DNA of 64,000 bases from JAUPKT01 sp964427855. Its GTDB lineage: Bacteria; Desulfobacterota; Desulfomonilia; Desulfomonilales; Desulfomonilaceae. Positions 18,450 through 27,272 of the stretch are shown one piece after another. Below the pieces are notes generated by a model. The model did not search any database, had not been told where the DNA came from, and saw only the letters and a program-made list of their open reading frames with translations. The stretch covers positions 17,151-81,150 of the forward strand of contig CAYRVH010000005.1 of assembly GCA_964427855.1 (NCBI GenBank). The letters run 5' to 3'. The translations under genes and the position numbers were made by a program. Every line of letters starts with the position of its first letter. Position 1 is the first letter of the stretch.

Positions 18450-19487
18450 TTAGAATGTCCCGACTGCCCGTTTCGAGGACAATACCAACGCGGCGGTCAC
18501 GTATGAGATGTCAGCTCGGGGATAAATTCTTTTGCAGCGAGGACAAAAATATACCTTCTCCCGGGCGAGATACATAAAACCCCCGATCCCCGTCAATATG
18601 GCGCCTACCACAAAAGAAAGACTGCCGAAGAAAAAAAAGACGAGACGAGACAACGAGGGGCCCTCAAAATAATTCAGCGTGGCGCAGCAAAAAAAGGCGA
18701 TAAAGAAACATACCGACGCGGCGAAAATTGCGTGAAGACTCCGTGTCCGATCATAGATGTCCCTCAACGCAGGGGCTACGGTGCTCTGGCAGCTTTCGCA
18801 TCGCAATGAGGGAGAGTGACTGATGCGACGATGTTGCTCCTGCGCCGCAGCGTGGGTTGAAGGGTTGCGCTTTCTGACCTGGGCGAGCTTCTTCGCCTCG
18901 AGTCTCGCTTGGGTCTCCGGCGAAATCGTGTTGGGAGGCGCGAAAGCTTCGCGTCGAATGGTATCTTCGGCGGGGGCTGTGGCCGGTGCAGAGGAGCCTG
19001 AGTCCGTTGCCTCAACTTGAGCCGCCGCAGCTCGTTGATCTTCAATCTTGGATGGGAGGCGCGTCTGCACGGAGGAACAGGGTTCTGTCACAACTGTGGG
19101 GGGTGGCTTTAGGGGTTGCGTCTCAACAGACCCTGTTTTTTGAAGAGCCCGTTCCATCGCCTCCTGCACCGACGTAGAACAGTTGGGACAAATGTCGAAC
19201 ATCACGCCAAAAGATTGAAGACACGCAGGACAAATAAAACTTGACTCGACAGAGTCCTCTTTCGCGGCGATGTCTGTCGATGCCAAGCCACTTTGTGCGA
19301 TTCCCTCGCCAGCGTCAGATTTCTCCTTCTGTCTTTCCAGGACGTTGGCTTTTCGAGCCTCGAAAATACTCGGATTCAACCCGTATTTTGCAGCAACCTC
19401 GTCATCTGTCATGCCAGAACGAAGATCTGCAAGGAGCTCGTGAAGAGGAAACGGGGCTGGCTCTAATTTTTCTATGCAGGTTGTCAC
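18450..19487 (-). CDS. zinc-ribbon membrane protein, function unknown
   Basis: This 345-residue protein starts at GTG with GAAGG 7-8 nt upstream. In order it has an N-terminal short helical segment LLADLRSGMTDDEVAAKYGL resembling a helix-turn-helix; a zinc ribbon CPACLQSFGVMFDICPNC (about 89-106); a long Pro/Ala/Glu-rich linker (about 115-225); an orphan CESCQ; two membrane segments (about 255-275 and 285-310); and a C-terminal second zinc ribbon pair CPRC near 320. Two metal sites around two helices suggest a regulatory or scaffold role at the membrane. The family is not recognised. Confidence 0.65.
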   Translation of the reverse strand: MTTCIEKLEPAPFPLHELLADLRSGMTDDEVAAKYGLNPSIFEARKANVLERQKEKSDAGEGIAQSGLASTDIAAKEDSVESSFICPACLQSFGVMFDICPNCSTSVQEAMERALQKTGSVETQPLKPPPTVVTEPCSSVQTRLPSKIEDQRAAAAQVEATDSGSSAPATAPAEDTIRREAFAPPNTISPETQARLEAKKLAQVRKRNPSTHAAAQEQHRRISHSPSLRCESCQSTVAPALRDIYDRTRSLHAIFAASVCFFIAFFCCATLNYFEGPSLSRLVFFFFGSLSFVVGAILTGIGGFMYLAREKVYFCPRCKRIYPRADISYVTAALVLSSKRAVGTF

Positions 19488-19891
19488 TCTATGCCTTCAC
19501 ATTACAGCCGTTGCACCACGCTCGTTCTTATATCAAAAAAAAACGAAAACTACAAGAATAAATGTAAATTAGATGTACTTGTTAAAGTAGATGGCGACGC
19601 GCCCGACGGCATGTTGGCCGCTCAATCTCCCATGCGTATATTTATGTTGAGGCTATGATCGGGTCTGCTCGTAAGACGCCTCAGCACGCTCATGAAACGG
19701 TGGAGATACTGCGCAACGAACCCCGCATTCCATAGTTGCAAACGCGCAGCATTTCTGACTAGAGTGGTTGAAGACAGCGCCTTTTGGCGATCAAAAGGCC
19801 TGAATCCCGGTAAAAAACGAGTGCAACGCACGGAGTGAGCGCTTGTGGATGTGAGGCGCAAGAAGCCGAAAGCCTCAAAGAATGAGGTGCC
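19488..19891. other. intergenic region, nothing assignable
   Basis: These 404 bp separate two divergent genes, so both promoters should lie here, but no convincing -35/-10 pair stands out. A run of A around 19538-19545 on the plus strand gives a T-run on the minus strand. No repeat family or terminator hairpin was found. Confidence 0.4.
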
Positions 19892-20329
19892 ATGAGTCGT
19901 AGGCCCAGTCGATATACCTTGCCGCATAGGCTGGCGCTGATCATGTGGTGCCTGAGCCCTTTTATCACTGGGGTATGGGATGTAGGGGCGTCATCGGAGA
20001 ACACAAATATTTGTCGCCCAGTGCTGGAGCCAATACCTCTCATTCATTTAGGGGAAGCGGGGCAATTTCGATGGAGCTGCACAGGCGGCGCTTATCAAGG
20101 AGAAGGATATTATATCGTGTTTGTGAGGCCCATAGGCACTTATGTACTCCTGAAAGTTCCTCGGGGCAGAAATTCTTTCGAATTTGCGCCTGATATGGAG
20201 GGACAATGGCGCTGCATTGTGATAAATACCGATCCTAACAGGTCGCTGCCGGATTTGGAATCCGAGCCGATGTTCTTTGAGGTGGTCAAACCGCTGCCCT
20301 CGCACGAACCTCTTGGCAAATCCCCATAA
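19892..20329 (+). CDS. hypothetical secreted protein with Ig-like beta domain
   Basis: This 145-residue product has a basic start and a hydrophobic segment (about 12-33, LALIMWCLSPFITGVW) suggesting export. The rest looks like a single beta-sandwich domain: AGQFRWSCTGG, GYYIVFVRPIGTYVLLKV, NSFEFAPDMEGQWRCIVI and PMFFEVVKP. The two Cys (WSC and WRC) are placed like the intersheet disulphide of an Ig or PKD-like fold, which would fit a periplasmic location. GAGG lies upstream of the ATG. It precedes the degP gene by about 100 bp. No family is recognised. Confidence 0.5.
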   Translation: MSRRPSRYTLPHRLALIMWCLSPFITGVWDVGASSENTNICRPVLEPIPLIHLGEAGQFRWSCTGGAYQGEGYYIVFVRPIGTYVLLKVPRGRNSFEFAPDMEGQWRCIVINTDPNRSLPDLESEPMFFEVVKPLPSHEPLGKSP

Positions 20330-20425
20330 GGGCGCCTCTATTTTTCGGTGGTTCCGAAAGAACTAAATGGTCTCATATGGGTCAGTATGATGTATGATTC
20401 TGATCAACAACAAGGAGAAAAATCT

Positions 20426-21892
20426 ATGACAAAAGGTTTTTCGAGGTCAGGCGCCGCCCTGGCAATAGTCTTCACATTTCTCTGTTCATATGCATTTACC
20501 GGACGGCCGGCCTACGCACAGGCGCCGCCGGCTCTTAAGCAGCTCGACGAGGCATTCGTGCAGGTGGCTGAGAAAGTCACTCCCTCGGTGGTCAATATCA
20601 GTTCCACAAGAAAGGAAGGAGAGGCGCCGGGCATATCCGAGCTCGACCCGTTTTTCAAAAATCATCCTTTTAAGGAGTTCTTTGGCGACGACTGGATGAA
20701 AAAGTTCAAGAAGGGGCCGGGTCATGGCGGTCCTATGATGAGACCCACTGCGATGGGCTCGGGGGTGATCGTCTCCGCGGATGGGTTGATCCTCACTAAT
20801 GCGCATGTGGTCAAAGATGCTCACGAAATAAAGGTGAATTTGTCAGACAAACGCTCCTATGACGCCAAGGTGGTGGGGGCCGATCCGGAAAGCGATATAG
20901 CGGTCATCAAGATAAATGCGACAGGCCTGCCTGCGGCTCAGTTGGGCGATTCGTCAAAACTGCGCGTCGGCGAAATCGTGTTTGCCATAGGAAACCCATT
21001 CGGACTGAATCGCACCGTGACGTCGGGGATCGTGAGCGCCACGGGCAGGACAAACATGGGATTGATCGACTATGAAGATTTCATCCAAACGGACGCAGCC
21101 ATAAATCCCGGCAATTCAGGCGGCCCGCTGGTGAACATCAATGGAGAAGTCATAGGGATCAACACCGCGATAGCCTCCCGCAGCGGGGGCTACCAGGGCG
21201 TAGGGTTTGCCATTCCCTCGAATTCGGCGAAGCTCATCATGGATGACCTGATCCACGAGGGGAAGGTACGGCGAGGCCTCCTGGGGGTGAATATTCAAGA
21301 CCTCAACGAACCGTTGGCAAAATCCTTTGGAAGATCCACTGCAGAAGGCGCTCTTGTGGCCCAAGTCATTGAGGGAAGCCCCGCAGAGAAAGCCGGGATC
21401 AAATCGGGCGACATCTTGATCAAATTCAACGGCGAATCCATAAAGGGCGCGGCGCACTTGAAGAACCTAGTCGGGAGAGAAAAGCCCGGATCCACGGCGA
21501 CATTAACTGTGTATAGAGACAAAAAAACATTCGATGTCTCCGTAAAAATAGGAGAAAAAACAGCCAAGGCTGCGTCGCCGGGTTTGCCAGCCGGTGAGGC
21601 GAGCACTTCCAACGAGCTCGGCGTCGAGGTCGAGCCGGTTCCCAAGGCATTGGCCGAGAAATATGGATTGAAAGAGAGTGAAGGTATTCGCGTCAAAGAC
21701 CTGTCGGATGACGGAGCCGGCAGCAGGATGGGGTTGAGACCTGGCGACATTATCCTTGAGGTTGATGGCTCCAAAGTGACTGACACTGCGTCCTTTAACA
21801 AGGCAATTGCGAACGCAAAGAAAAATCAGGTCATCCGGTTGAAAGTCCAACGTGGTGAACAAAAAATATTCGTTGCCGGCCCCGTGGGCTGA
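20426..21892 (+). CDS. degP: periplasmic serine protease/chaperone DegP (HtrA)
   Basis: DegP degrades and refolds misfolded envelope proteins. The 488-residue product starts at ATG 20426 with AAGGAG 8 nt upstream. It has a signal peptide cleaved after AYA (about residue 31), a trypsin-like domain with the triad His127 (LTNAHVV), Asp157 (ESDIAVIKI) and Ser231 (GNSGGPLVN), and two PDZ domains (about 290-380 and 400-485), as in the Do family. An upstream in-frame ATG at 20348 would bury the signal peptide and is rejected. A strong terminator follows about 50 bp after the stop. Confidence 0.95.
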   Translation: MTKGFSRSGAALAIVFTFLCSYAFTGRPAYAQAPPALKQLDEAFVQVAEKVTPSVVNISSTRKEGEAPGISELDPFFKNHPFKEFFGDDWMKKFKKGPGHGGPMMRPTAMGSGVIVSADGLILTNAHVVKDAHEIKVNLSDKRSYDAKVVGADPESDIAVIKINATGLPAAQLGDSSKLRVGEIVFAIGNPFGLNRTVTSGIVSATGRTNMGLIDYEDFIQTDAAINPGNSGGPLVNINGEVIGINTAIASRSGGYQGVGFAIPSNSAKLIMDDLIHEGKVRRGLLGVNIQDLNEPLAKSFGRSTAEGALVAQVIEGSPAEKAGIKSGDILIKFNGESIKGAAHLKNLVGREKPGSTATLTVYRDKKTFDVSVKIGEKTAKAASPGLPAGEASTSNELGVEVEPVPKALAEKYGLKESEGIRVKDLSDDGAGSRMGLRPGDIILEVDGSKVTDTASFNKAIANAKKNQVIRLKVQRGEQKIFVAGPVG

Positions 21893-21941
21893 AAACAAGC
21901 CGCAGTAGTACACCTGCCAGGATCATCTCGAGATACAAGAC

Positions 21942-21972
21942 AAAAAAGGCGTCCAAAGAGGACGCCTTTTTT
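21942..21972 (+). terminator. intrinsic terminator after degP
   Basis: A perfect 13-bp stem AAAAAAGGCGTCC / GGACGCCTTTTTT with an AAAGA loop ends in a run of T. Its A-rich left arm makes it potentially bidirectional, but only degP points into it. Confidence 0.92.
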
Positions 21973-22274
21973 ATCGGGACTTGACAAAGCAAAACGATGG
22001 GTTTAAGAACAGCACGGTCTAGAGGCAGGCCGAACACCGTCTGCCGAATTCATTGAAGCAACTATGAAACGATGGGGGATGAATCACTGCAGCCAACCCC
22101 TCATGAGTTTGTTTTCAGATAAGGCATTTATACAATATTCGATGCGGAGCCTGCTGTTGATACGGGCTGAAACGCCCATCATGTTTTTGTGATGTGCATT
22201 TGTTGTACGTGAATGCCACCGTTCGATTGTGAGCGGCAGACCTTTGTGTGGAGTAGGAGGCTTTCGGGAACCTG

Positions 22275-22493
22275 ATGGGAGGTTGTGTCAACAAAATGGA
22301 ACCTTATCCTGTATTGGTCAAGGGGAACAGGGAGTCGGACAGGCCCTACCGGAGGGTGGATTGCGACCACTATGGCGATTGTCTGGACACGGCGCTCAAA
22401 TGTCGCTGGTCAGATTTTTCCTGTACAGAATGCGGCGCCTACACGAGGACGAGGTTCATTGAACAAGCGACCGGCTTAGAAGACTATTGGTAA
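22275..22493 (+). CDS. small Cys-rich protein
   Basis: This 72-residue protein contains CDHYGDCLDTALKCRWSDFSC and TEC (given here as CDHYGDCLD, then KCRWSDFSCTEC). The C-x5-C...W..F.C..C spacing is the kind used to bind a zinc ion or iron-sulphur cluster. Similar small proteins with a C.HY..CLD.A....W..F.C..C pattern are recalled from other anaerobes, without a search to confirm. The start could be ATG 22275 or ATG 22296; both have a GGAGG about 13 nt upstream. It stands alone between degP and ilvE. Function is unknown. Confidence 0.5.
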   Translation: MGGCVNKMEPYPVLVKGNRESDRPYRRVDCDHYGDCLDTALKCRWSDFSCTECGAYTRTRFIEQATGLEDYW

Positions 22494-22667
22494 AATACGC
22501 CGACCTACAGGTCAAGAAACGAACTTGATCACTGCCTCGAGCTTTTCCTCAACGGCTGATCAAAGAAAGAGACCGAGAGTCCATTTGAAAAGGTTTTCAT
22601 CAGTGCAGCGCCCCGTGAACGCCGTGGCGAGGCACACGACTCGTCGCGTCATTTTTTAGGAGGATGT

Positions 22668-23738
22668 ATGGCCAGTGTGCCGAGAAATAGGGCTGACGCC
22701 CCCCACTATGAAGAGGACAAGCTTGGATTTGGGGACATCTTTACTGACCGTATGCTCACCATACGCTACGCAGTGCGCGAGGGCGGTTGGCAGGAACCCC
22801 TTATTGGATGGCGTGAGAACCTCACGCTGCATCCTGGAAGCATGGTGCTCCATTACGGTCAGCAGGTATTTGAGGGCTTGAAGGCATTTGCAGGACCAGA
22901 TGAGCGTGACATTTTGCTATTCCGGCCTGACATGAATATAGCGCGATTCAATCGGTCGTGTGAACGGCTGTGCATTCCCACCATCGATCCTCAACTCTTC
23001 ATGGACCAAATGAGTGAACTGCTTCGGCTGGAGCGAGACTGGATACCACGGTCGCCCGGTACGTCGCTGTATATTCGCCCGACAGTCATAGCCACCGATG
23101 AACATCTCGGCGTCAGACCGTCCCACACCTATCTTTTTTTCATCATCTTGTCGCCGGTGGGGGCCTACTATCCCGAGGGGTTTGAACCAGTGAAAATCAT
23201 GGTGACAGACGCCTATGTGCGCGCATGCAGGGGGGGGCTTGGCGAGGCAAAGACCGGCGCGAACTACGCTGCGTCACTGAAAGCGGCCGAAGACGCCCAT
23301 GCGCTTGGGTTCACTCAGGTGCTTTGGTTGAACGCAGTGGACCGATCTACCATCGAGGAAGTTGGCACAATGAACATCTTCTTCCGCATCGATGACGAAA
23401 TTGTCACGCCAGCCCTTGAAGGAACCATACTCCCCGGCGTCACCCGGGACTCCGTCATCAAACTTGCAAAAGAGATGGGTTTGAGGGTCGCCGAAAGAGC
23501 CATCACCATTCAGGAGGTAATCGAGGCCGCGGGGAACGGGAGACTCAAAGAAATGTTCGGCTCGGGAACTGCTGCCGTTATATCGCCGGTCAGTCATCTG
23601 CATTACCAAGGCAAAGAATACGTCGTAGGCGACGGCACAACCGGCCCTGTTGCGGCTGAGTTATTCGACCGAATCACCGGCATGCAGACCGGGATGAAAC
23701 CTGATCCGTTCGGATGGGTGGTTAACGTAGGTCGCTAG
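22668..23738 (+). CDS. ilvE: branched-chain amino acid aminotransferase, type II-like
   Basis: This PLP enzyme interconverts Leu/Ile/Val and their 2-oxo acids using 2-oxoglutarate. The 356-residue length and features fit the longer IlvE class: HPGSMVLHYGQQVFEGLKAF, RPDMNIARFNRSCERL, YIRPTV, the PLP lysine Lys195 in GEAKTGANYAASL, and GTILPGVTRDSVI. An AGGAGG RBS is 5 nt before the ATG. Its leucine-linked role would feed 2-oxoisocaproate to the Liu-like operon at 30-38 kb, though the two are not adjacent. The last 17 bp overlap the convergent O-antigen ligase-like gene. Confidence 0.93.
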   Translation: MASVPRNRADAPHYEEDKLGFGDIFTDRMLTIRYAVREGGWQEPLIGWRENLTLHPGSMVLHYGQQVFEGLKAFAGPDERDILLFRPDMNIARFNRSCERLCIPTIDPQLFMDQMSELLRLERDWIPRSPGTSLYIRPTVIATDEHLGVRPSHTYLFFIILSPVGAYYPEGFEPVKIMVTDAYVRACRGGLGEAKTGANYAASLKAAEDAHALGFTQVLWLNAVDRSTIEEVGTMNIFFRIDDEIVTPALEGTILPGVTRDSVIKLAKEMGLRVAERAITIQEVIEAAGNGRLKEMFGSGTAAVISPVSHLHYQGKEYVVGDGTTGPVAAELFDRITGMQTGMKPDPFGWVVNVGR

Positions 23739-25017
23739 CTGCCTCGCGCGTTGGTATCATACCCAGCAGTACGTGAAAAAACCAGCTTATATGAGGGTGT
23801 AGCAGCGCGTCTAGCACAAGAAAATGGAGCATCCCAGCGGTCAATGCAAACAAAATGGCGAATGGGGGGATGCAATCATTACGAACCGGCGCCCTGGATG
23901 CCCTTACGAGGTTTGAGAACAGCCATCCCACGCAGGCAAGGTACAAAACGATAAATGGAATGCCTACATCTACCATTAAATTCAGGAAAGTATTTTCCGA
24001 TGTCACGAGCTGGTGAACGAAATCCGCGAACATCTCCTTGGTAACATAAGGATACCTCAGCTCATAATCCGCAAGATAAGAGTCCCTTGGCGCCCTAAAT
24101 CCAATGCCCAGCCATGGATGTTTGAGCGCGACGTGGAACGAAAAGGGAAAGTTTTCGGTGCGGTAATGGTCGTATTCTGGGACTAAACCTCTTTTCACTT
24201 CAGGGAGGTGAGAGAAAAATATCGCCAGCGCTATCATGATCGGAAAGAGGGCGATCAAAAGGTACCTGAATCTCACGACGCGATAGGCCCCGGCAATGAG
24301 CCCAAGGATAATCGGTATCAATGCTGCGGAGCGTAGATTGCTGAGAAGGAAGATAGAGTACGAGAGAACCAGTAGGAATAGCCCGACGGCTACGGGTACA
24401 GTCCGCCGCATCATGATGAGCGCTGCGGGCGCGAATAAGAGCAAAAGCATCCGAGATGCGATAGGATGCGGATTCACATCGAGGTACGNNNNNNNNNNNN
24501 NNATATCACCGGCATGGTAGTATCCGAATAGGCCAGCCAGTCCAATGAGAAAGAGAAGCGCGGCACAAAACCCCACGAAAAACCATTGCCTGCCGGGGGA
24601 GCGCAAGATGATCCTGGCGCACCAAAATCCCCCTAAGCCGGAAGTGATCACGACAAATCCGCGCAGGGACGACGATTGCCACGTCTCGCTCATAAAGCCG
24701 CTCAATATGATCAACGCGGCAAGGATGCCCGAAACGACTATTTCCCACCTTGTCCATAACGCGGACGATCGTTTTCCTAAAAAAATGGCGGCCGCAAGGC
24801 TCAGGCCTGCCAGGAAACCTGGGAACAGCTTAGCCCTCTCGCCGGGGATCGGCGTGACATCCGGAAAGAGAAGCGCTGCCTGAAATGACGTGAAAAGGAA
24901 AAGGCCGAAGGCTATTCCCTCGCCCAATGTCTCGGGCCTCGCACATCCCCACTTCCATTGAACACTCTGAGTAACAGTACTCCCCGCAGAATTAAAACCA
25001 TTTGCAAAAAGGCCCAT
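23722..25017 (-). CDS. O-antigen ligase-like polytopic membrane protein (Wzy_C), interrupted by a 14-N gap
   Basis: This polytopic inner-membrane protein of about 431 residues has roughly ten hydrophobic segments and a large loop near residues 260-320 containing HVALKHPWLGIGFRAPRDSY and TSENTFLNLMVDVGIPF. These are the landmarks of the Wzy_C / WaaL ligase family that joins O-antigen or other glycans to lipid A or proteins. Fourteen N at 24489-24502 leave the frame apparently intact because six codons fill the gap, but the true length there is unknown. GAGGAGGGAG lies about 10 nt before the ATG. No other surface-polysaccharide gene is adjacent, so the substrate glycan is unknown. Confidence 0.8.
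   Translation of the reverse strand: MGLFANGFNSAGSTVTQSVQWKWGCARPETLGEGIAFGLFLFTSFQAALLFPDVTPIPGERAKLFPGFLAGLSLAAAIFLGKRSSALWTRWEIVVSGILAALIILSGFMSETWQSSSLRGFVVITSGLGGFWCARIILRSPGRQWFFVGFCAALLFLIGLAGLFGYYHAGDXXXXXXYLDVNPHPIASRMLLLLFAPAALIMMRRTVPVAVGLFLLVLSYSIFLLSNLRSAALIPIILGLIAGAYRVVRFRYLLIALFPIMIALAIFFSHLPEVKRGLVPEYDHYRTENFPFSFHVALKHPWLGIGFRAPRDSYLADYELRYPYVTKEMFADFVHQLVTSENTFLNLMVDVGIPFIVLYLACVGWLFSNLVRASRAPVRNDCIPPFAILFALTAGMLHFLVLDALLHPHISWFFHVLLGMIPTREAASDLR
24489..24502. other. assembly gap (14 N) inside the O-antigen ligase-like gene
   Basis: Fourteen undetermined bases fall between the HAGD and YLDVNP segments of the protein. Fourteen bases keep the flanking frames joined, so the call of one gene holds, but the local sequence is unknown. 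Confidence 0.95.
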
Positions 25018-25068
25018 TTGCCAGCGACTCCCTCCTCATTGATTGCTGCACATCGCATGGCCGCATGT

Positions 25069-25566
25069 TCATAGGATGACAACATTCACAAATTGGGGGC
25101 CATGGACGCCGGTGGTGAGCGTCAACTCAATGTCCGCGGTTCGGCTCGGACCGGTGATAAACGTGATGTTTGTGGGTATTTCCGGCCCGAGCCGATCGAA
25201 AAAGGCGCCCAGGTCCGCAACTATATTTTCTCGGCCGACTATGACCACGTGTCGCGCAGGGAGAACGCTTGCCTGCAGCGACCGACCTTCTTTGCTCCAA
25301 CAGACGATGCTGCCTGTCTCCGCAATCGCCGCGGCGGCTTCTTCGACGGTCACTGTCGCCTCGTGGTAATCTGACGTCAAGAGGGATTCAGGGAGCTCAA
25401 GGTCCCTTTCTCTCGGGGTCAACCTAGGCGCGTAAATCTTATCGAACTCACCCACTAATTTCTCGATGGTCTTGGCCGCCTCATTCAATGAGGCCACCTC
25501 AGTCACGGCAGCGTCCACCTTGCGAGCGTTTTCGCAAAACAGTGCAACGACGTCATCCGAATCCAT
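25069..25566 (-). CDS. lutC: LUD-domain protein, LutC/YkgG-like
   Basis: LutC is the small LUD subunit of the LutABC lactate-oxidation complex. This 165-residue protein has TVTVEEAAAAIAETGSIVCW, VLPARHVVIVGRENIV and the C-terminal ITGPSRTADIELTLTTGVHGP, the signature GPSrTaDIe..lv.GvHGP of LUD proteins. It follows lutB by 118 bp on the same strand. Only a weak AGAGAG precedes the ATG. The partner lutA is missing from the locus. Confidence 0.85.
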   Translation of the reverse strand: MDSDDVVALFCENARKVDAAVTEVASLNEAAKTIEKLVGEFDKIYAPRLTPRERDLELPESLLTSDYHEATVTVEEAAAAIAETGSIVCWSKEGRSLQASVLPARHVVIVGRENIVADLGAFFDRLGPEIPTNITFITGPSRTADIELTLTTGVHGPQFVNVVIL

Positions 25567-25684
25567 GGCTATTCTCTCTTATCGCGGACATGTCAATGAT
25601 ACCCAGCCCACGCGGCGCTAATCTTTCAGCGGAGCCGAGCTTTTCCGCCGACGCCTTTCTTGCCTTTTGCCCATGTCCAAAGCT

Positions 25685-27070
25685 TCAGTAGATTCCCTTT
25701 TCCCTCACAATTGAATGTCTTCTCAGCGTGGGCAAGCGATCCAACCGGCTTTCCTTTGCGACAGACGCCAACACGGGCCACAGATACGCCAGCGCTTTCC
25801 GAGCCAGACGATAGCGAGTTGAACTTTGGATCGTCAATCCTATCCCTTTTATAGAAGCTGATTCCGTGAGGGGGGTAAAGCCCTTTTCGATTCTCATCTG
25901 ACGAAGTACGCTGATCATCTCTTTCAAGGGAACTCTGACCGGACAGGCTTCGGAACAGGCGCCGCATAGCGTGCACGCGTCCAGGATGCTGTGAAAATGC
26001 TGCATCCCCTTGAGCAGGACAGTTAATATTATGCCCATGGGGCCCGAATACACGGATCCGTAGGCGTGGCCCCCAACCGTGGCATACACGGGGCATACGT
26101 TCAAACACGCGCTGCATCGTATGCACTTCAAAATACTCTTAAAATCTCCTTCTGCGATCCGGGTTCTCCCGTTGTCCAATAAAACGATATGAAGCTCTCT
26201 TGGGCCGGTCGCGTCTCCTGCCTTTCTCGTTCCGGTTATGACTGACACATAGCTCGACAAAGGCTGCCCTGTTGCGCTGCGGGGCAGCAAATTGGCCAGC
26301 AAAGGGACGTTTGAGATTGACGGCAGTATCTTCTCTATGGATAAGACCGCCACATGCAACGGAGGCAGCGTCGTCACCATTCTGCCGTTTCCCTCATTCG
26401 TAAAGAGCATCAAGCTGCCCGTATCGGCTATGGCAAAATTGGCCCCCGTTATTCCCACATGGGCCGCGAGAAAGACCTCGCGCAGTTTTTCTCGAGCTAT
26501 ACGCGTGAGGCGTTCGGGATCATCGCAAAAGGGGACGCCCAATTTCTCTTCGAATAAGCGTCCCACCTGGCTTCGAGTCTTATGTATTGCGGGGCCAAGA
26601 ATGTGGGAAGGCATCTCTCCCGCCAACTGGATGATATACTCACCCAAATCGGTCTCCACCACCTTGATGCCACGATCTGCCATGTATTGGTTGAGGCCGA
26701 TCTCTTCCGTGATCATAGACTTGGCCTTGACCACGCGAGAGGCCTGCCGGTCTTTCAAGATGTGATACACTGCTGAGCACGCCTGCGCACTGGTCTCAGC
26801 CCGATGAACAACCGCGCCCGCGCGCGTGGCGCTCACTGCAAAGGCGTCCACTAGCTCAGAAATGTGGTCAACCGTGTAAGAGCGAATCTCTGAGGCCTTT
26901 TCCCTCCAAGTTTCCCACGGCATGCGCTCAAGCGCTTGGCTCCTTTTGAGTCCCAAGTGATCCGTAGCCTTCCGTACGGCCTGGCGCAGGACCGCATCTT
27001 TCATGCATGCCTGTGCAGCCTTCCGAAAGGAGAAGGGAGAGATGCTTTCGAAGCGTTCATGAGCGTTCAT
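25685..27070 (-). CDS. lutB: LutB-like LUD/iron-sulphur protein
   Basis: The large LUD iron-sulphur subunit of a lactate or 2-hydroxyacid oxidation complex. The 461-residue protein has an N-terminal LUD domain (about 70-310; SMITEEIGLNQYMADRGIKVVETD and GITGANFAIADTGSLMLFTNEG), then two [4Fe-4S] motifs, CIRCSACLNVCPVY (about 325) and CTLCGACSEACPVRV (about 372), and a C-terminal helical tail with SRLDRLPTLRRHSIV. AAAGG sits 8 nt before the ATG. It forms an operon with lutC. Both LUD subunits are present, but the CCG-domain LutA is not visible in the 2 kb on either side. Confidence 0.9.
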   Translation of the reverse strand: MNAHERFESISPFSFRKAAQACMKDAVLRQAVRKATDHLGLKRSQALERMPWETWREKASEIRSYTVDHISELVDAFAVSATRAGAVVHRAETSAQACSAVYHILKDRQASRVVKAKSMITEEIGLNQYMADRGIKVVETDLGEYIIQLAGEMPSHILGPAIHKTRSQVGRLFEEKLGVPFCDDPERLTRIAREKLREVFLAAHVGITGANFAIADTGSLMLFTNEGNGRMVTTLPPLHVAVLSIEKILPSISNVPLLANLLPRSATGQPLSSYVSVITGTRKAGDATGPRELHIVLLDNGRTRIAEGDFKSILKCIRCSACLNVCPVYATVGGHAYGSVYSGPMGIILTVLLKGMQHFHSILDACTLCGACSEACPVRVPLKEMISVLRQMRIEKGFTPLTESASIKGIGLTIQSSTRYRLARKALAYLWPVLASVAKESRLDRLPTLRRHSIVREKGIY

Positions 27071-27272
27071 GTCACGCGCCTTTCAATGGACGACATAGCG
27101 CCATCGTTATAATCTTTTTGATCAGCTCTGTCGAGTCGTCGTTTATGGTGGGTTAAATAACATTCTATTATTACTGGGGTTATGCTTTTTGCTAATTGTC
27201 TTGACGCTGCAGCGTTATTTGTGTATTGACATGAATGTCCTTGCGTTACGCTTTTTTTACTTGATAAAGGGT

